Positions 22,996 through 32,700 of a DNA stretch of 38,643 nucleotides are shown here, piece by piece. The translations under genes and the position numbers were made by a program. Numbering within the stretch: the stretch's first letter is position 1; every line of letters begins with the position of its first letter. Origin of the DNA: Oscillospiraceae bacterium (lineage in GTDB: Bacteria; Bacillota; Clostridia; Oscillospirales; CAG-272); assembly GCA_015064205.1 (NCBI GenBank), contig SVSR01000018.1, positions 1 to 38,643 of the forward strand, written 5' to 3'. The notes beneath the pieces were generated by a model, which saw only the letters and a list, made by a program, of their open reading frames with translations, was not told the origin of the DNA and made no database searches.

Positions 22996-23883
22996 TTAGT
23001 CTTCGCGCTTCTTGCCCCAGAAGAAGAGGGCAACGGTACCGGGGCCGGTATGGCTTCCGATTGTAGTGCCGATTGAATTGATGATAACAGGGCACTTTAG
23101 GTGCTTGAATTTTGCTTCAATTATATCAGCCACCGCGCGTGCGTCTTCATAACAGCCTGAATGAGTTATTATGCACTTATCATTATATTCAAGACCGTCT
23201 CTTGCAAAAAGTTCCATTTTTTCAGCAATCGCCTTAATGACCTTTGCTTTTGTACGTATTTTTTCACGCGGCACAAGCTTACCGTTCTTATCCACGTTAA
23301 GAAGAGGACATATTTTAAGAATAGTGCCAAACCATCCCGAAGCCTTGGTTATTCTGCCGCCCTTGACGAAAAATGTAAGGTCGGTAGAGAAGAACCAGTG
23401 ATGAAGCTCGAGCTTGTGAGCACGCGTCCAGTCGTAAAGCTCATCTATCGTAAGACCTGCGTCGCGGAGATCTGCAAGCTTATCAACAAACATGCCCTGA
23501 CCGCCCGAAGCGGCAAGCGAGTCGACAATATAAAGTTTTCTGTCGGGATATTTTTCAAGAAGCTCGTTTCTTGCAATAGTGGCTGAGTTAAATGTTCCGG
23601 AAATTCCCGATGATATAGCCACGTGGATTATATCATAGCCCTTTTCAAGATACTGTGCAAAGAAACGTGTAAATTCGTCAACATTAACCTGAGATGTTTT
23701 TGTTTCAGCTCCGTTTGCCATTGCTTTATAGAAAACATCAAATGGTACGGATTTGCCGAGATCGTCAAAATATTCCTTGCCGTCTATTGAAAAATGGAAA
23801 CAAACATGCTTGATATCGCGGCTTTTGAGTTGTTCTTCGGTAAGATCTACCGTTGAACAACAGCTGATTATATATTTGCCCAT
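22996..23883 (-). CDS. DegV family fatty-acid-binding protein (FakB-like)
   Basis: The 295-residue protein carries the DegV signature: an N-terminal CCSTVDL in place of the usual DSTxDL, TSQVNVDEF, SSGISGTFNSA with the lipid-carboxylate Ser, VDSLAASGGQG, FFVKGGRITKASG, and GTTIGSHTGPGTVALFF near the end. DegV/FakB proteins hold a fatty acid and present it to FakA. The gene precedes a FakA gene on the same strand, which supports the pair. AAAGGAG is 8 nt before the ATG. Its promoter overlaps that of the divergent TetR gene. Confidence 0.92.
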   Translation of the reverse strand: MGKYIISCCSTVDLTEEQLKSRDIKHVCFHFSIDGKEYFDDLGKSVPFDVFYKAMANGAETKTSQVNVDEFTRFFAQYLEKGYDIIHVAISSGISGTFNSATIARNELLEKYPDRKLYIVDSLAASGGQGMFVDKLADLRDAGLTIDELYDWTRAHKLELHHWFFSTDLTFFVKGGRITKASGWFGTILKICPLLNVDKNGKLVPREKIRTKAKVIKAIAEKMELFARDGLEYNDKCIITHSGCYEDARAVADIIEAKFKHLKCPVIINSIGTTIGSHTGPGTVALFFWGKKRED

Positions 23884-23984
23884 GTATGAGCTCCTTTCGT
23901 TTGCTTTTTATCTTTTTAGTACAAGATTTTTTTCTGTGACTTGCATTTTGTTTTACTTTGTGTTACAATATTGATAAACAAGCG

Positions 23985-24032
23985 TTGTCTCTGTACGTAA
24001 TCCATTATATATAATATCCCTCGTATTTGCAA
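23985..24032. promoter_or_regulatory. Overlapping divergent promoters of degV and the TetR gene sharing one -10 region
   Basis: Minus strand: TTGCAA (24032-24027), 17 bp and TATAAT (24009-24004) for degV. Plus strand: TTGTCT (23985-23990), 17 bp and TATATA (24008-24013) for tetR. The two -10 boxes overlap in one alternating TA run, so only one polymerase can open it at a time, and a TetR dimer bound there could control both directions. Confidence 0.55.
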
Positions 24033-24081
24033 TTACAAACAACAGAAAGTGTTTAAATAACAGTACAAATGTTATAAAATA

Positions 24082-24666
24082 ATGACTATGGATAAAAGAA
24101 TTATAAAAACCAAGAACAATATTAAGCAGACTCTGATAAGAATGTTAAAAAGCAAGAGCTTTGATGACATTACTGTAAAGGAGCTTTGTGAAGAGGCGCA
24201 GACAAGCCGTATCACGTTTTATACGCATTATTCTGACAAGACGGAGCTTGCATCTGATATATTTGAAGATATGCAGATCCGCGCAAAAGAAGAATACTAT
24301 CGTCTCCAGAATGAAAATAATTCTGCCGCTGATATTGTTTGTGATTATTTGAATATACTTGATTCTATACTTAACATATATTATACAAATTATGATTTTT
24401 TCGGCCATACGAGATCAAGCGAAAGTCCAACGTTAAATTATATGTACTTTAAAATCATAGATGAAACAATAGGCCAAAAAATTGAAAAAGACAAGGATCG
24501 GCTCAATCCAAGATATCCGCTATCGATGACGTGTGATTTTATATGCTCGGGCATAAAAGGGTTTATAAATGCAGGAAGAAGAGACGGATTAAGCGGTGAA
24601 GAAATAAGGCCTATGGCGCGTGAGCTCTTAAAAAGGCTTCTTGAAAACGAAGTCGTAAGAAAATAA
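24082..24666 (+). CDS. TetR/AcrR-family transcriptional regulator
   Basis: The protein has 194 residues. The TetR N-terminal domain (about 5-55) contains KSFDDITVKELCEEAQTSRITFYTHYSDK, where TVKELCEEAQTSRITFYTHY is the helix-turn-helix. The C-terminal helices (about 75-190) hold the ligand pocket; their pattern is like regulators with the TetR_C domain of the DhaS type. The start is unclear: ATG 24082 or 24088, both with poor ribosome sites. It may regulate itself, the divergent degV and/or the ABC exporter 140 nt downstream, whose promoter carries an inverted repeat. Confidence 0.88.
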   Translation: MTMDKRIIKTKNNIKQTLIRMLKSKSFDDITVKELCEEAQTSRITFYTHYSDKTELASDIFEDMQIRAKEEYYRLQNENNSAADIVCDYLNILDSILNIYYTNYDFFGHTRSSESPTLNYMYFKIIDETIGQKIEKDKDRLNPRYPLSMTCDFICSGIKGFINAGRRDGLSGEEIRPMARELLKRLLENEVVRK

Positions 24667-24669
24667 AAG

Positions 24670-24693
24670 AAGGTGCAAACAGCACCTTTTTTT
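24670..24693 (+). terminator. Rho-independent terminator after tetR
   Basis: AAGGTGC (24670-24676) and GCACCTT (24682-24688) with loop AAACA and a run of T. It separates tetR from the ABC genes, which have their own promoter. Confidence 0.9.
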
Positions 24694-24737
24694 GATTTTT
24701 ATTTTTTGATTTTTATGTGAATTTTATACCGGTTCTA

Positions 24738-24766
24738 TTGACTTATATTGCCAAAATAAATATAAT
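24738..24766 (+). promoter_or_regulatory. Promoter and candidate TetR operator of the ABC exporter operon
   Basis: TTGACT (24738-24743), 17 bp and TATAAT (24761-24766). Across the spacer lies an inverted repeat TTATATT (24743-24749) and AATATAA (24759-24765) with 9 bp between, a plausible binding site for the TetR protein encoded just upstream. Confidence 0.7.
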
Positions 24767-24805
24767 TAGTAAGAATATATTATATTTTCCTGAAAGGAAA
24801 CATTT

Positions 24806-26542
24806 ATGAAACTGGCGAAATATCTTAAACCGTATTGGTATTTTGCCATTCTCGCTCCGCTTTTTATGATAGGCGAGGTGGCAATGGATCTTATGCAGCC
24901 GAAACTTATGACAAAAATTGTTGACAACGGTATTATCGGCGGACTTGGCGTTGAATATATTATCAAGATCGGTTCGCTCATGCTAATGTTAGCAATACTT
25001 GGCGGTGTTTTCGGAATAGGGACTGCTATATTTGCATCAAATGCGGCTCAGAGATTCGGTAACGATCTTAGAAACGACGTTTTTAAAAAGGTTATGGGAC
25101 TTTCCTTGGAACAGACCGATAAGTTCACAACAGGATCTCTTGTGACAAGGCTTACAAATGATATAAATATCATTCAGGATCTCGTCGCGATGGCGCTTCG
25201 TATGTTTGTGCGCTCGCCCATGATGTTTATTGGCGGAATAGTTATGTGCCTATCGCTTGACGTTAATTTCGGACGTGTGCTTTTAATATCGCTGCCGCTT
25301 CAGGTGATACTCATATTTATAATGCTTCGTGTTGCGGCGCCGCTTTTTTCAAAGGTTCAGACTAAGCTTGACAAAGTAAATTCTGTTGTTCAGGAGAACG
25401 TAACCGGTGCCAGAGTCGTTAAGGCTTATGTCAGAGAAGAATATGAAATAGAGCGCTTTGATGTTGCTAATACTGAGCTTAAAAATATAAATCTCAAGGT
25501 CCAGAGAATAATGGCAATGATATCGCCTGTGATGATGCTTATCATGAACGGTTCGGTAATTGCTATCATTTACATAGGCGGTATGCAGGTTGAACCGGGT
25601 AACATGTTACCCGGTGCTGTAATGGGTGCGATAACTTATATTACTCAGATACTTATGTCGCTCATGATGGTAAGTATGATGTTTCAGACTATATCGAGAG
25701 CTGCAGCATCGGCAAAGAGAGTTATCGAAGTTCTCAACTCTGACGCTGTTATATGCGACGGGGAATATAGATCTGAGGAAAATGGCAGAGCCGGAAGCGT
25801 TGAAATGAAAAACGTAAGCTTCAGATACCCCGGCACAAAGGGCCGCCCTGTTCTTGATAATATCAATTTAAAGATAAATCCCGGAGAATTTGTTGCAGTA
25901 ATAGGCGCAACGGGAAGCGGTAAAACTTCGCTTGTTAACCTTATCACGAGATTTTACGATGCTGATGAGGGAGAAGTTCTTGTTGACGGAGTTAACGTTC
26001 AGGATTACGACCTGCATGATCTGAGATCGAAGATCGCATTCGTTCTTCAGAAAAGTGAGCTCTTTTCAGAAACGGTTGCAGAAAATATCCGTTGGGGAAG
26101 AGAAGATGCCACCGATGAAGAAGTTATTGAAGCGTCAAAAACGGCGCAGGCCCATGAGTTTATAAGTTCATTTAATAAAGGCTATGATACAATGATAGCA
26201 GAAAAGGGCGCTTCGCTTTCGGGCGGACAAAAGCAGAGGCTTGCAATCGCACGTGCGCTTATAAGAAAGCCCGAGATACTGATATTTGACGACAGTACGT
26301 CGGCACTTGACCTTGCAACAGAAGCAAAACTGAGAAGTGCACTTGCCGAGAATATGAAGGATACGACTATCATAATGATAGCTCAGCGAATTGCAAGTAT
26401 AAGAAATGCAGACAGGATCGCAGTTATCGAAAACGGCGTGATTACTGCATTTGCACCTCATGATGAGCTTATGAAAACAAGTGAGGCATATCGCGATATC
26501 TATTCGTCACAGCAGAAGATGGGAGGCGAAAACAATGGCTGA
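24806..26542 (+). CDS. ABC exporter half-transporter, degenerate-site subunit
   Basis: The 578-residue protein has six transmembrane helices (about 10-320) and an ATPase domain (about 340-570). Walker A is GATGSGKT (367-374), the signature LSGGQ (471-475) is canonical, but after Walker B (ILIFD, D495) the catalytic glutamate is replaced by D496, giving FDDSTSALD. This is the hallmark of the degenerate subunit in heterodimeric exporters such as TM287/288, BmrCD and LmrCD. AAAGGA precedes the ATG. It overlaps the second subunit by 8 nt. The pair should export drugs or lipids from the cytoplasmic membrane. Confidence 0.95.
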   Translation: MKLAKYLKPYWYFAILAPLFMIGEVAMDLMQPKLMTKIVDNGIIGGLGVEYIIKIGSLMLMLAILGGVFGIGTAIFASNAAQRFGNDLRNDVFKKVMGLSLEQTDKFTTGSLVTRLTNDINIIQDLVAMALRMFVRSPMMFIGGIVMCLSLDVNFGRVLLISLPLQVILIFIMLRVAAPLFSKVQTKLDKVNSVVQENVTGARVVKAYVREEYEIERFDVANTELKNINLKVQRIMAMISPVMMLIMNGSVIAIIYIGGMQVEPGNMLPGAVMGAITYITQILMSLMMVSMMFQTISRAAASAKRVIEVLNSDAVICDGEYRSEENGRAGSVEMKNVSFRYPGTKGRPVLDNINLKINPGEFVAVIGATGSGKTSLVNLITRFYDADEGEVLVDGVNVQDYDLHDLRSKIAFVLQKSELFSETVAENIRWGREDATDEEVIEASKTAQAHEFISSFNKGYDTMIAEKGASLSGGQKQRLAIARALIRKPEILIFDDSTSALDLATEAKLRSALAENMKDTTIIMIAQRIASIRNADRIAVIENGVITAFAPHDELMKTSEAYRDIYSSQQKMGGENNG

Positions 26543-28415
26543 TAATAAAAATCAGAATACTCCCATAATTCATATGAGACCCGGCGGACCGGGCGGGCCC
26601 GGCCGCGGAGGCCCGATGGCAGGCAGAGTCGGTTCGGAAAAACCGAAAAACGCCAAGGCAACGATAGGCAGGATAATCAGATATATCGGCAAAAGCAAAT
26701 ACATGGTGTTAGCATTACTTGTTATGGTTATATTAACGGCGGCAGTTAACCTTGCAGGACCGACACTTCAGGCTAATGCTATCGACGCTATAACGATAGA
26801 TATTGAGCAAAACAAGCTTCACGTTGATTTTGAAGCACTCGTGAACACGCTGATTATAATGGGTATACTTTACGTTATAGCTTCGGGGGCAACAATGCTT
26901 CAGGGAGTGCTTGCTTCGAAACTTTCACAAAGTACTGTGCACAATATGCGAAACGAGTTGTTTCGTAAAATATCCTATCTTCCGATAAAATATACCGATA
27001 CACATAAGCACGGCGACATAATGAGCCGTATGACCAACGACGTTGAAAACATCTCCAATACGGTTTCACAGTCGATAGCTTCGCTTTTTTCAAGCGTCAT
27101 AACCGTTATCGGTGCGTTCGTGCTTATGATTTCTTACAGTCCGATACTTACCCTTGTTGCAATGGTCTCTATTCCCCTTACGATATTTGCTTCAAATTTG
27201 CTCGTTAAGCATATGAGAAAGTATTTTTCAACACAGTCAAGACTTCTCGGTGCACTAAACGGTCATATAGAGGAGATGGTAACGGGATATAAGACCGTTA
27301 TGGCATTCGGCAAAGAACAGAGTGCAATAGACGGATTTGAGATTTTGGCTCAGGACTACAGAAAGATATCAATTAAAGCGAATATTTGGGGTTCAATAAT
27401 GGGTCCGGTCATGAATATCATAGGCAACTTTTCGTATCTGCTTCTGGCGGCAGTCGGCGGCTATATGATAGCAGTTCAGGATCCAAACGGCGCAAACGTG
27501 CTGACGATCGGTGCTATACAGGCGGTACTCGGCTATTCAAAGCAGTTTACAAGGCCTATAAATGAAATTGCCAATCAGTATTCGTCAATACTGACGGCGA
27601 TTGCAGGCGCTGAACGCGTTTTTGAGATACTTGATAACGAAAACGAAATTGACAAAGGAACAAAGAAGATTGACGTTAAAGGTGATATATCGTTTAAAAA
27701 TATTCACTTTTCATATGTTCCGGGGGAGAGCGTGCTTCGTGATTTTGATCTTGAAGTAAAGAGCGGTCAGAAAATTGCCATAGTAGGTGCAACGGGAAGT
27801 GGAAAGACAACGGTTGTTAATTTGCTGACGCGTTTTTACGAAATAGACTCAGGCGAGATACTTCTTGACGGAGTTAATATAAACGACATACCCAAAAAAG
27901 ATCTTCGTGAGACGATCGCCATAGTGCTTCAGGATACCGTGCTTTTTGCAGATACTATCGACTCTAATATAAGATACGGAAAGCTTGAAGCAAGCGAAGA
28001 CGAAGTAAAGGCGGCAGCACATTGCGCCCGTGCGGACGTGTTTATTGAGCGTTTGCCCGAAGCGTATCATACTGTGCTTGCAGGAGCAGGAAGCAACCTC
28101 AGCGTCGGTCAGAGACAGCTTTTATCAATAGCGCGTGCAGTTCTTGCCGATCCTAAGATACTTATACTTGACGAAGCTACTTCAAGCGTTGATACGCAAA
28201 CAGAAATGAATATTCAGTCGGCAATGGTGGCTCTTATGAAAGGTAGGACCAGCCTTATTATCGCGCACCGATTGTCTACCATAAGAGACGCGGATAAAAT
28301 AATAGTTCTTGACGGCGGAAAGATAGCTGAGGCGGGAAGCCATGAGGAGCTTATAGAACGCGGCGGTGCATATTACAGGCTTTATCAGAGTCAGTTTGCA
28401 GGAATAGCAACCTGA
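26535..28415 (+). CDS. ABC exporter half-transporter, canonical catalytic subunit
   Basis: The 626-residue protein starts at ATG 26535 with GGGAGG 8 nt upstream. A Gly/Pro-rich cytoplasmic N-terminal tail (about 14-30, PGGPGGPGRGGP) precedes the membrane domain (about 45-365). Walker A GATGSGKT begins at residue 418, the signature is LSVGQ (522-526), and Walker B ends LILDEAT with catalytic E547. The partner lacks that Glu, while this subunit has the altered signature, so the two defects fall into the same composite site, as expected for a heterodimer. It is translationally coupled to the first subunit. Confidence 0.95.
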   Translation: MADNKNQNTPIIHMRPGGPGGPGRGGPMAGRVGSEKPKNAKATIGRIIRYIGKSKYMVLALLVMVILTAAVNLAGPTLQANAIDAITIDIEQNKLHVDFEALVNTLIIMGILYVIASGATMLQGVLASKLSQSTVHNMRNELFRKISYLPIKYTDTHKHGDIMSRMTNDVENISNTVSQSIASLFSSVITVIGAFVLMISYSPILTLVAMVSIPLTIFASNLLVKHMRKYFSTQSRLLGALNGHIEEMVTGYKTVMAFGKEQSAIDGFEILAQDYRKISIKANIWGSIMGPVMNIIGNFSYLLLAAVGGYMIAVQDPNGANVLTIGAIQAVLGYSKQFTRPINEIANQYSSILTAIAGAERVFEILDNENEIDKGTKKIDVKGDISFKNIHFSYVPGESVLRDFDLEVKSGQKIAIVGATGSGKTTVVNLLTRFYEIDSGEILLDGVNINDIPKKDLRETIAIVLQDTVLFADTIDSNIRYGKLEASEDEVKAAAHCARADVFIERLPEAYHTVLAGAGSNLSVGQRQLLSIARAVLADPKILILDEATSSVDTQTEMNIQSAMVALMKGRTSLIIAHRLSTIRDADKIIVLDGGKIAEAGSHEELIERGGAYYRLYQSQFAGIAT

Positions 28416-28431
28416 CAAAAGAGAGGACGAT

Positions 28432-28680
28432 ATGGAAAATCTTTACGAGAAGCTTATGAAGCTTGATGACTCTGAAATAGAACGCATAGAGAGGGAAGAA
28501 GCAAGACTTTTGAAAACTATATGCGCCAAAAAGCTTCATGAATTTGATAACGTTGCAATCTCCGAAAGCGGAGAGCTTTATGCTCTTGAAGATATACCAA
28601 GCGGAGCTGACGTAATAAAAAACGGCAACGTTTTTATGAAGGCGAAAAAAGATCTCAAACGCGGTGAAAAGATAATGTAA
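28432..28680 (+). CDS. Small acidic protein of unknown function in the ABC operon
   Basis: This 82-residue protein starts at 28432 after AGAGAGGA, 16 nt behind the ABC subunit. The first 35 residues are a charged helix (LDDSEIERIEREEARLLKTI); the rest is a small beta-rich region (VAISESGELYALEDIPSGAD) like a SAF or antifreeze-type hook by eye, though I would not assign it. It ends in a strong terminator. Possibly an accessory factor of the exporter; no family is recognised. Confidence 0.72.
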   Translation: MENLYEKLMKLDDSEIERIEREEARLLKTICAKKLHEFDNVAISESGELYALEDIPSGADVIKNGNVFMKAKKDLKRGEKIM

Positions 28681-28717
28681 AAAAAGCTCATCGGTAGAAT
28701 TTACCGATGAGCTTTTT
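28681..28717. terminator. Bidirectional terminator closing the ABC operon and the lipid kinase gene
   Basis: A perfect 16-bp stem (28681-28696 with 28702-28717), loop GAATT, with A-run and T-run at its ends. It sits between converging genes that stop at 28680 and 28721. Confidence 0.93.
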
Positions 28718-28720
28718 GTT

Positions 28721-29689
28721 TTATTTAACAAGTGCGGGGTGCTTTGCAGGGGAGATTATAGAGTCGCGCGGTACTACGAAGTGAAGAGCCTCTTTAAGAT
28801 TTTCTATCGTTGCATCCGAGAGATCCATCATCTCTCCGTCAACCAATACGAAGAATCCCTCGGGAGCTTCAATTCTTACACTTTTTGCGCGTCTGTACGT
28901 TACAATATCGTCAAAATCGTGTGTGTCAAGATGAGTTCCGTTCTGATAATGGGGAAGTACCTTTAAAAACCTCGGTAATCTTACGGGAGCGACAAGGCAT
29001 ACCTCCATAAGCCCGTCGGTATTATCGCTTTTTGGAGAGCAGTTGAATCCGCCGCCAACGTACGAACCGTTGCCAAGCGTACATAGTAAGAATATACCGT
29101 TTGGATTAAGAAGCTCTCCGTCAGCATAAACCTTGCATTTGTTTTTCATTGCTGTGAAGAGTGCAGTTGCTATTCCTGTATAGTAAGAGTTGTTTTTGCC
29201 AATTACGGGAACTCTGCGAACCTTTTCCATTGTCTTGACAACTGCTGTGTCAAAACCGAAGTTGCATATGTTAATTGAATATCTGTCGCCTGCCTTCATT
29301 ACGTCAACGTCACGAATACTGCCTTCAAATATTCCCGTAATGTCAAGAAAGGGCTTTGCTCCGCCGTAATATTTTACGTAGTCGTTTCCGCTTCCGCAGG
29401 GATATACCGTAACGTATGCATTATCATGACCTATCGCCCCGCTCACGACTTCGGCGAGGGTACCGTCTCCGCCGCATGCCACAAAACAAACGTCCTTGTC
29501 TGTAGTTTCAAGATAGGACTCAACAAACTTTGTTGCGTTTTGGGGAGCTACGGTTATATAAAAGTCATAATCGTAATTTATACCTGTTTTTTCGCTTGAT
29601 CTTCTTGCCGCCAAAGCAACTGCTTCGCGGATAGTTTGCTCGGAATTTTTGGCGCCTGCTTTAGGATTTATTATAAAAATATACTTCAT
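28721..29689 (-). CDS. Diacylglycerol kinase-family lipid kinase (DgkB/YegS-like)
   Basis: The 322-residue enzyme has the ATP-binding GGDGT (73-77) in VACGGDGTLAEVVSG, a preceding INPKAGAKN (7-15), and PCGSGNDY (97-104) in place of PxGTxNDFA. The C-terminal beta-sandwich carries GGGFNCSPKSDNTDGLMEV. The family phosphorylates diacylglycerol or related lipids at the membrane, returning diacylglycerol to phospholipid synthesis. It starts 28 nt after the large secreted protein gene on the same strand and probably shares its transcript; AAGGA precedes the ATG. Confidence 0.93.
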   Translation of the reverse strand: MKYIFIINPKAGAKNSEQTIREAVALAARRSSEKTGINYDYDFYITVAPQNATKFVESYLETTDKDVCFVACGGDGTLAEVVSGAIGHDNAYVTVYPCGSGNDYVKYYGGAKPFLDITGIFEGSIRDVDVMKAGDRYSINICNFGFDTAVVKTMEKVRRVPVIGKNNSYYTGIATALFTAMKNKCKVYADGELLNPNGIFLLCTLGNGSYVGGGFNCSPKSDNTDGLMEVCLVAPVRLPRFLKVLPHYQNGTHLDTHDFDDIVTYRRAKSVRIEAPEGFFVLVDGEMMDLSDATIENLKEALHFVVPRDSIISPAKHPALVK

Positions 29690-29717
29690 AGCTTGCCGTC
29701 CTTGTCAGATTTATGAT

Positions 29718-32700
29718 TCAGTTCGAATAATTCATATAGCGGAGAATAACGGTTGCCGCCTCTGCTCGTGTTACGTTTCTCAGTGGCTTCAGCGTATTGT
29801 CGTTATATCCCGTGATGATTCCCGCTTCAAGCGTGAGTAGTACGTTGTCATAAGCCCACGGTGCAATATCGCTCACATCTGAGAACTGCGGCATGTTATA
29901 TGAAGATAGTATATCCTCTTCAATGATCTCGTCTGCAATAAAATCTTCAGAAGCTACTGTTTCAAGCGTATCTATGAGCGCTTGCTCTTTCTCTGCCTTG
30001 ATAATATTACCTATTACCTGCATGATCTCCTGACGTGTGATTTTTCCTTCGGGGTCAAAGTAAAGGTTGCCGTCAGACATGGATTTTCCGTTCATTATTC
30101 CGTTTTCGCTGACAGCGCGAACAAACGGTTCTGCCCAAGCGGCTATCTTATTGCTGTCGTCAAATTTAAGCTCTTTAGTGTAATCACTTACGTTATATCC
30201 GAGACTTTTGGATATCATAACTGCAAATTCTGCACGGGAAAGATTTCTGTCTGGCGCAAAACGCAGTTTTCCGCCGTATTCTTCGCCCCCTATAATACCG
30301 CAATGATAGAGAGTATTGATATTCGTGCGGGCCCAGTGTGTATGAGTATCGTAGAAAACAGTCTCGGTATCAGAAAAGCTTATCTGGGCTTTAGTTATAT
30401 TAAGCTCCCCTGTTTTGCCGGCGTTTGTTTCTGCACTTAAGCTTAGAATTTCGTCAAGTGCAGAATATTTGCCGCCAAGTTTGGCTCTGTAATGGTAAAC
30501 ATCGTTATTATCGGGTTCATTAACCTGCTTTATGTACTTAACAGTATGCTCATTACCTTCAAAATCAATAACTTTTGCATAAAGTGAAAGCTCAGAGTCG
30601 TCAGCATATATATCAAGGCTTAGGGCATTATCAAGCGGCAGATCCGATTCATAAACTATGTCATCAATGCTGACAGTCATAGGTTGTTCTTCGAGCTGTT
30701 CTGTAACGAGGGTATCGCTTTCAAAATCCGTGTCGTTTGTACTTTTCTCTATAATTTCTTCTGATACTACACTTGATGAAGCTGAAAAATCGTAATATAC
30801 AGTTTCGTTTTCGATAACCGTTATATACGGATCACCGACAGCAATAAGTGTTTGCGAAACAGGAATCAAGTCGAGAGAAACCGTGAGCCATACACTGCCG
30901 TTTGCTTTATCATACGGTACAAATTCACCGTCTGCAGAGATATAGCCGAGTGAAGAATCGGCAAACTTAGGTGCATCATCCTTATAAATACCCTCGGTCC
31001 TTATCTCGTTATCTGTTAAAGTATACGTAAGGTGTTCGGGGCGTGCAGGAACAGGCTTGTTCATATAATATGCTTCAAATTCAACGGGCACGCTTTCTCC
31101 TGAGCTATAAACAACGCCGCCGAGTAAGACCTCTGCTGAATCGGGTGCCGGCGCAACGAAAAGAATAACCCGCCCCATAAGTTCTTCGCCGTCGTATTCA
31201 GCCTTAAAGAGAAGCGGTATTTCTCCGGTTATTCCGTCAGCTGTATATATCTTACCGTCCTCGCTTATACTTCCGAGATTCGGAAGATCTTCATCATTGT
31301 AATAAGAAAGACGCGAATAGTCAAATGAAAGCTCAACATCAAGCTCGTTTAAAGTATCGTCATAGACCTCGCTCATAGACGAGTCATAAAATTTGCCTTC
31401 AAAAGAGTACGTTTCATTTGGAAGGATTACAGGATCGGTCACATCGGGTATTATGTATTTCGGCATACCGTCGGATTCGCTTGGCGCGACAAGTAAAAGT
31501 GCGTTTGCAACAGAGCGCTCGCCCGAATCTGACGGAGTATTTACAACTCTTGCAGTTTCTTCACCCGGGAACTTTACAACCGCTGTTGTTGAGCCGCCGC
31601 CGTCGAGATTTAATGCCGTTACACAGCCGAAAGAAATGAGCGTTTTAGCAAGACTTACAAGCCTAAAGCCATACGACTCGTCGCTTCTTCCGTCAACAGC
31701 AAAAAATATAACGGTTCCGTCTTCTCTTACTCCGACGGCAGTACGCGGGTGTGCAATTTTTTCGTGAGACTCGTCTATTGCATCGTTATTAACTTTTCCG
31801 TCTGTTACAATAAGATCGCTTCCGCCGATAGCTGTTTCAACATCTTCCCAGCCGTCTGCAACCTGAAATTCTATTTCTATTAGATCTCCAATGCTGACAG
31901 AATCATAATTAGCTCTGTAAGCGCTCGTTTCGCAAACGGATATAACAAAACAGCCTTCGGGTATTTCGGTATTCGTGGCCTCGTTATTTATTTCAATAAC
32001 CGTACCGTATATCGTTTCGTTTGCTTTTGCAACCATTTTTTTGGAATCGGGCTCGATAACTATTTCAAGTGATGCTTTTGATGAGCGTGTGGAGGCATCA
32101 AATATGTCATCAAGCAGATATGCTCCCCATTCGGTTGGATATTTGTTGAAATAGCTTACAGGGAGATATTCTTCTACTGTTTCATATGTAAGATCATCTT
32201 CATTACGCTCGAAATCACTGTCATATCTGTCGTGCTTGAAATCGTCGGAAGGCTCAAAGTCTTCATCTTCATCGAAATAATCATCTTCATCTTGAATGTA
32301 AGATTCATTATTTTCTTCAACAACGGGTTTTTCATACGTATGTAATACAGTAAACGATATCTGAGGATCGCCGAAAAGAGTATTGCCGTCATACGTAAAG
32401 CCGACAGCATTATTTTTATCATCGTCAGATATTATTCTTCCGCCGCTTATGAGTGCGCCCATAGGTATTCCCGTATAGACGCTGTAAAAATCCCCGTTAA
32501 TTCCGGCTACAACGTTTTGTCTGTTTTTTATCGCGGCATTTGCAAGAGAGCTTGTACGGTTGCTTCCTACAAGCGTATCGCCAAAGCTTACAATGGGGAG
32601 TGAGCCTTCATCGGGTCTGTATTCAAAAACGTAAGCACGCTCGTTAAGACCGTCGGTTACCGATTCGTATAACGTTAAATCAACACCGGCGCCTATCTGT

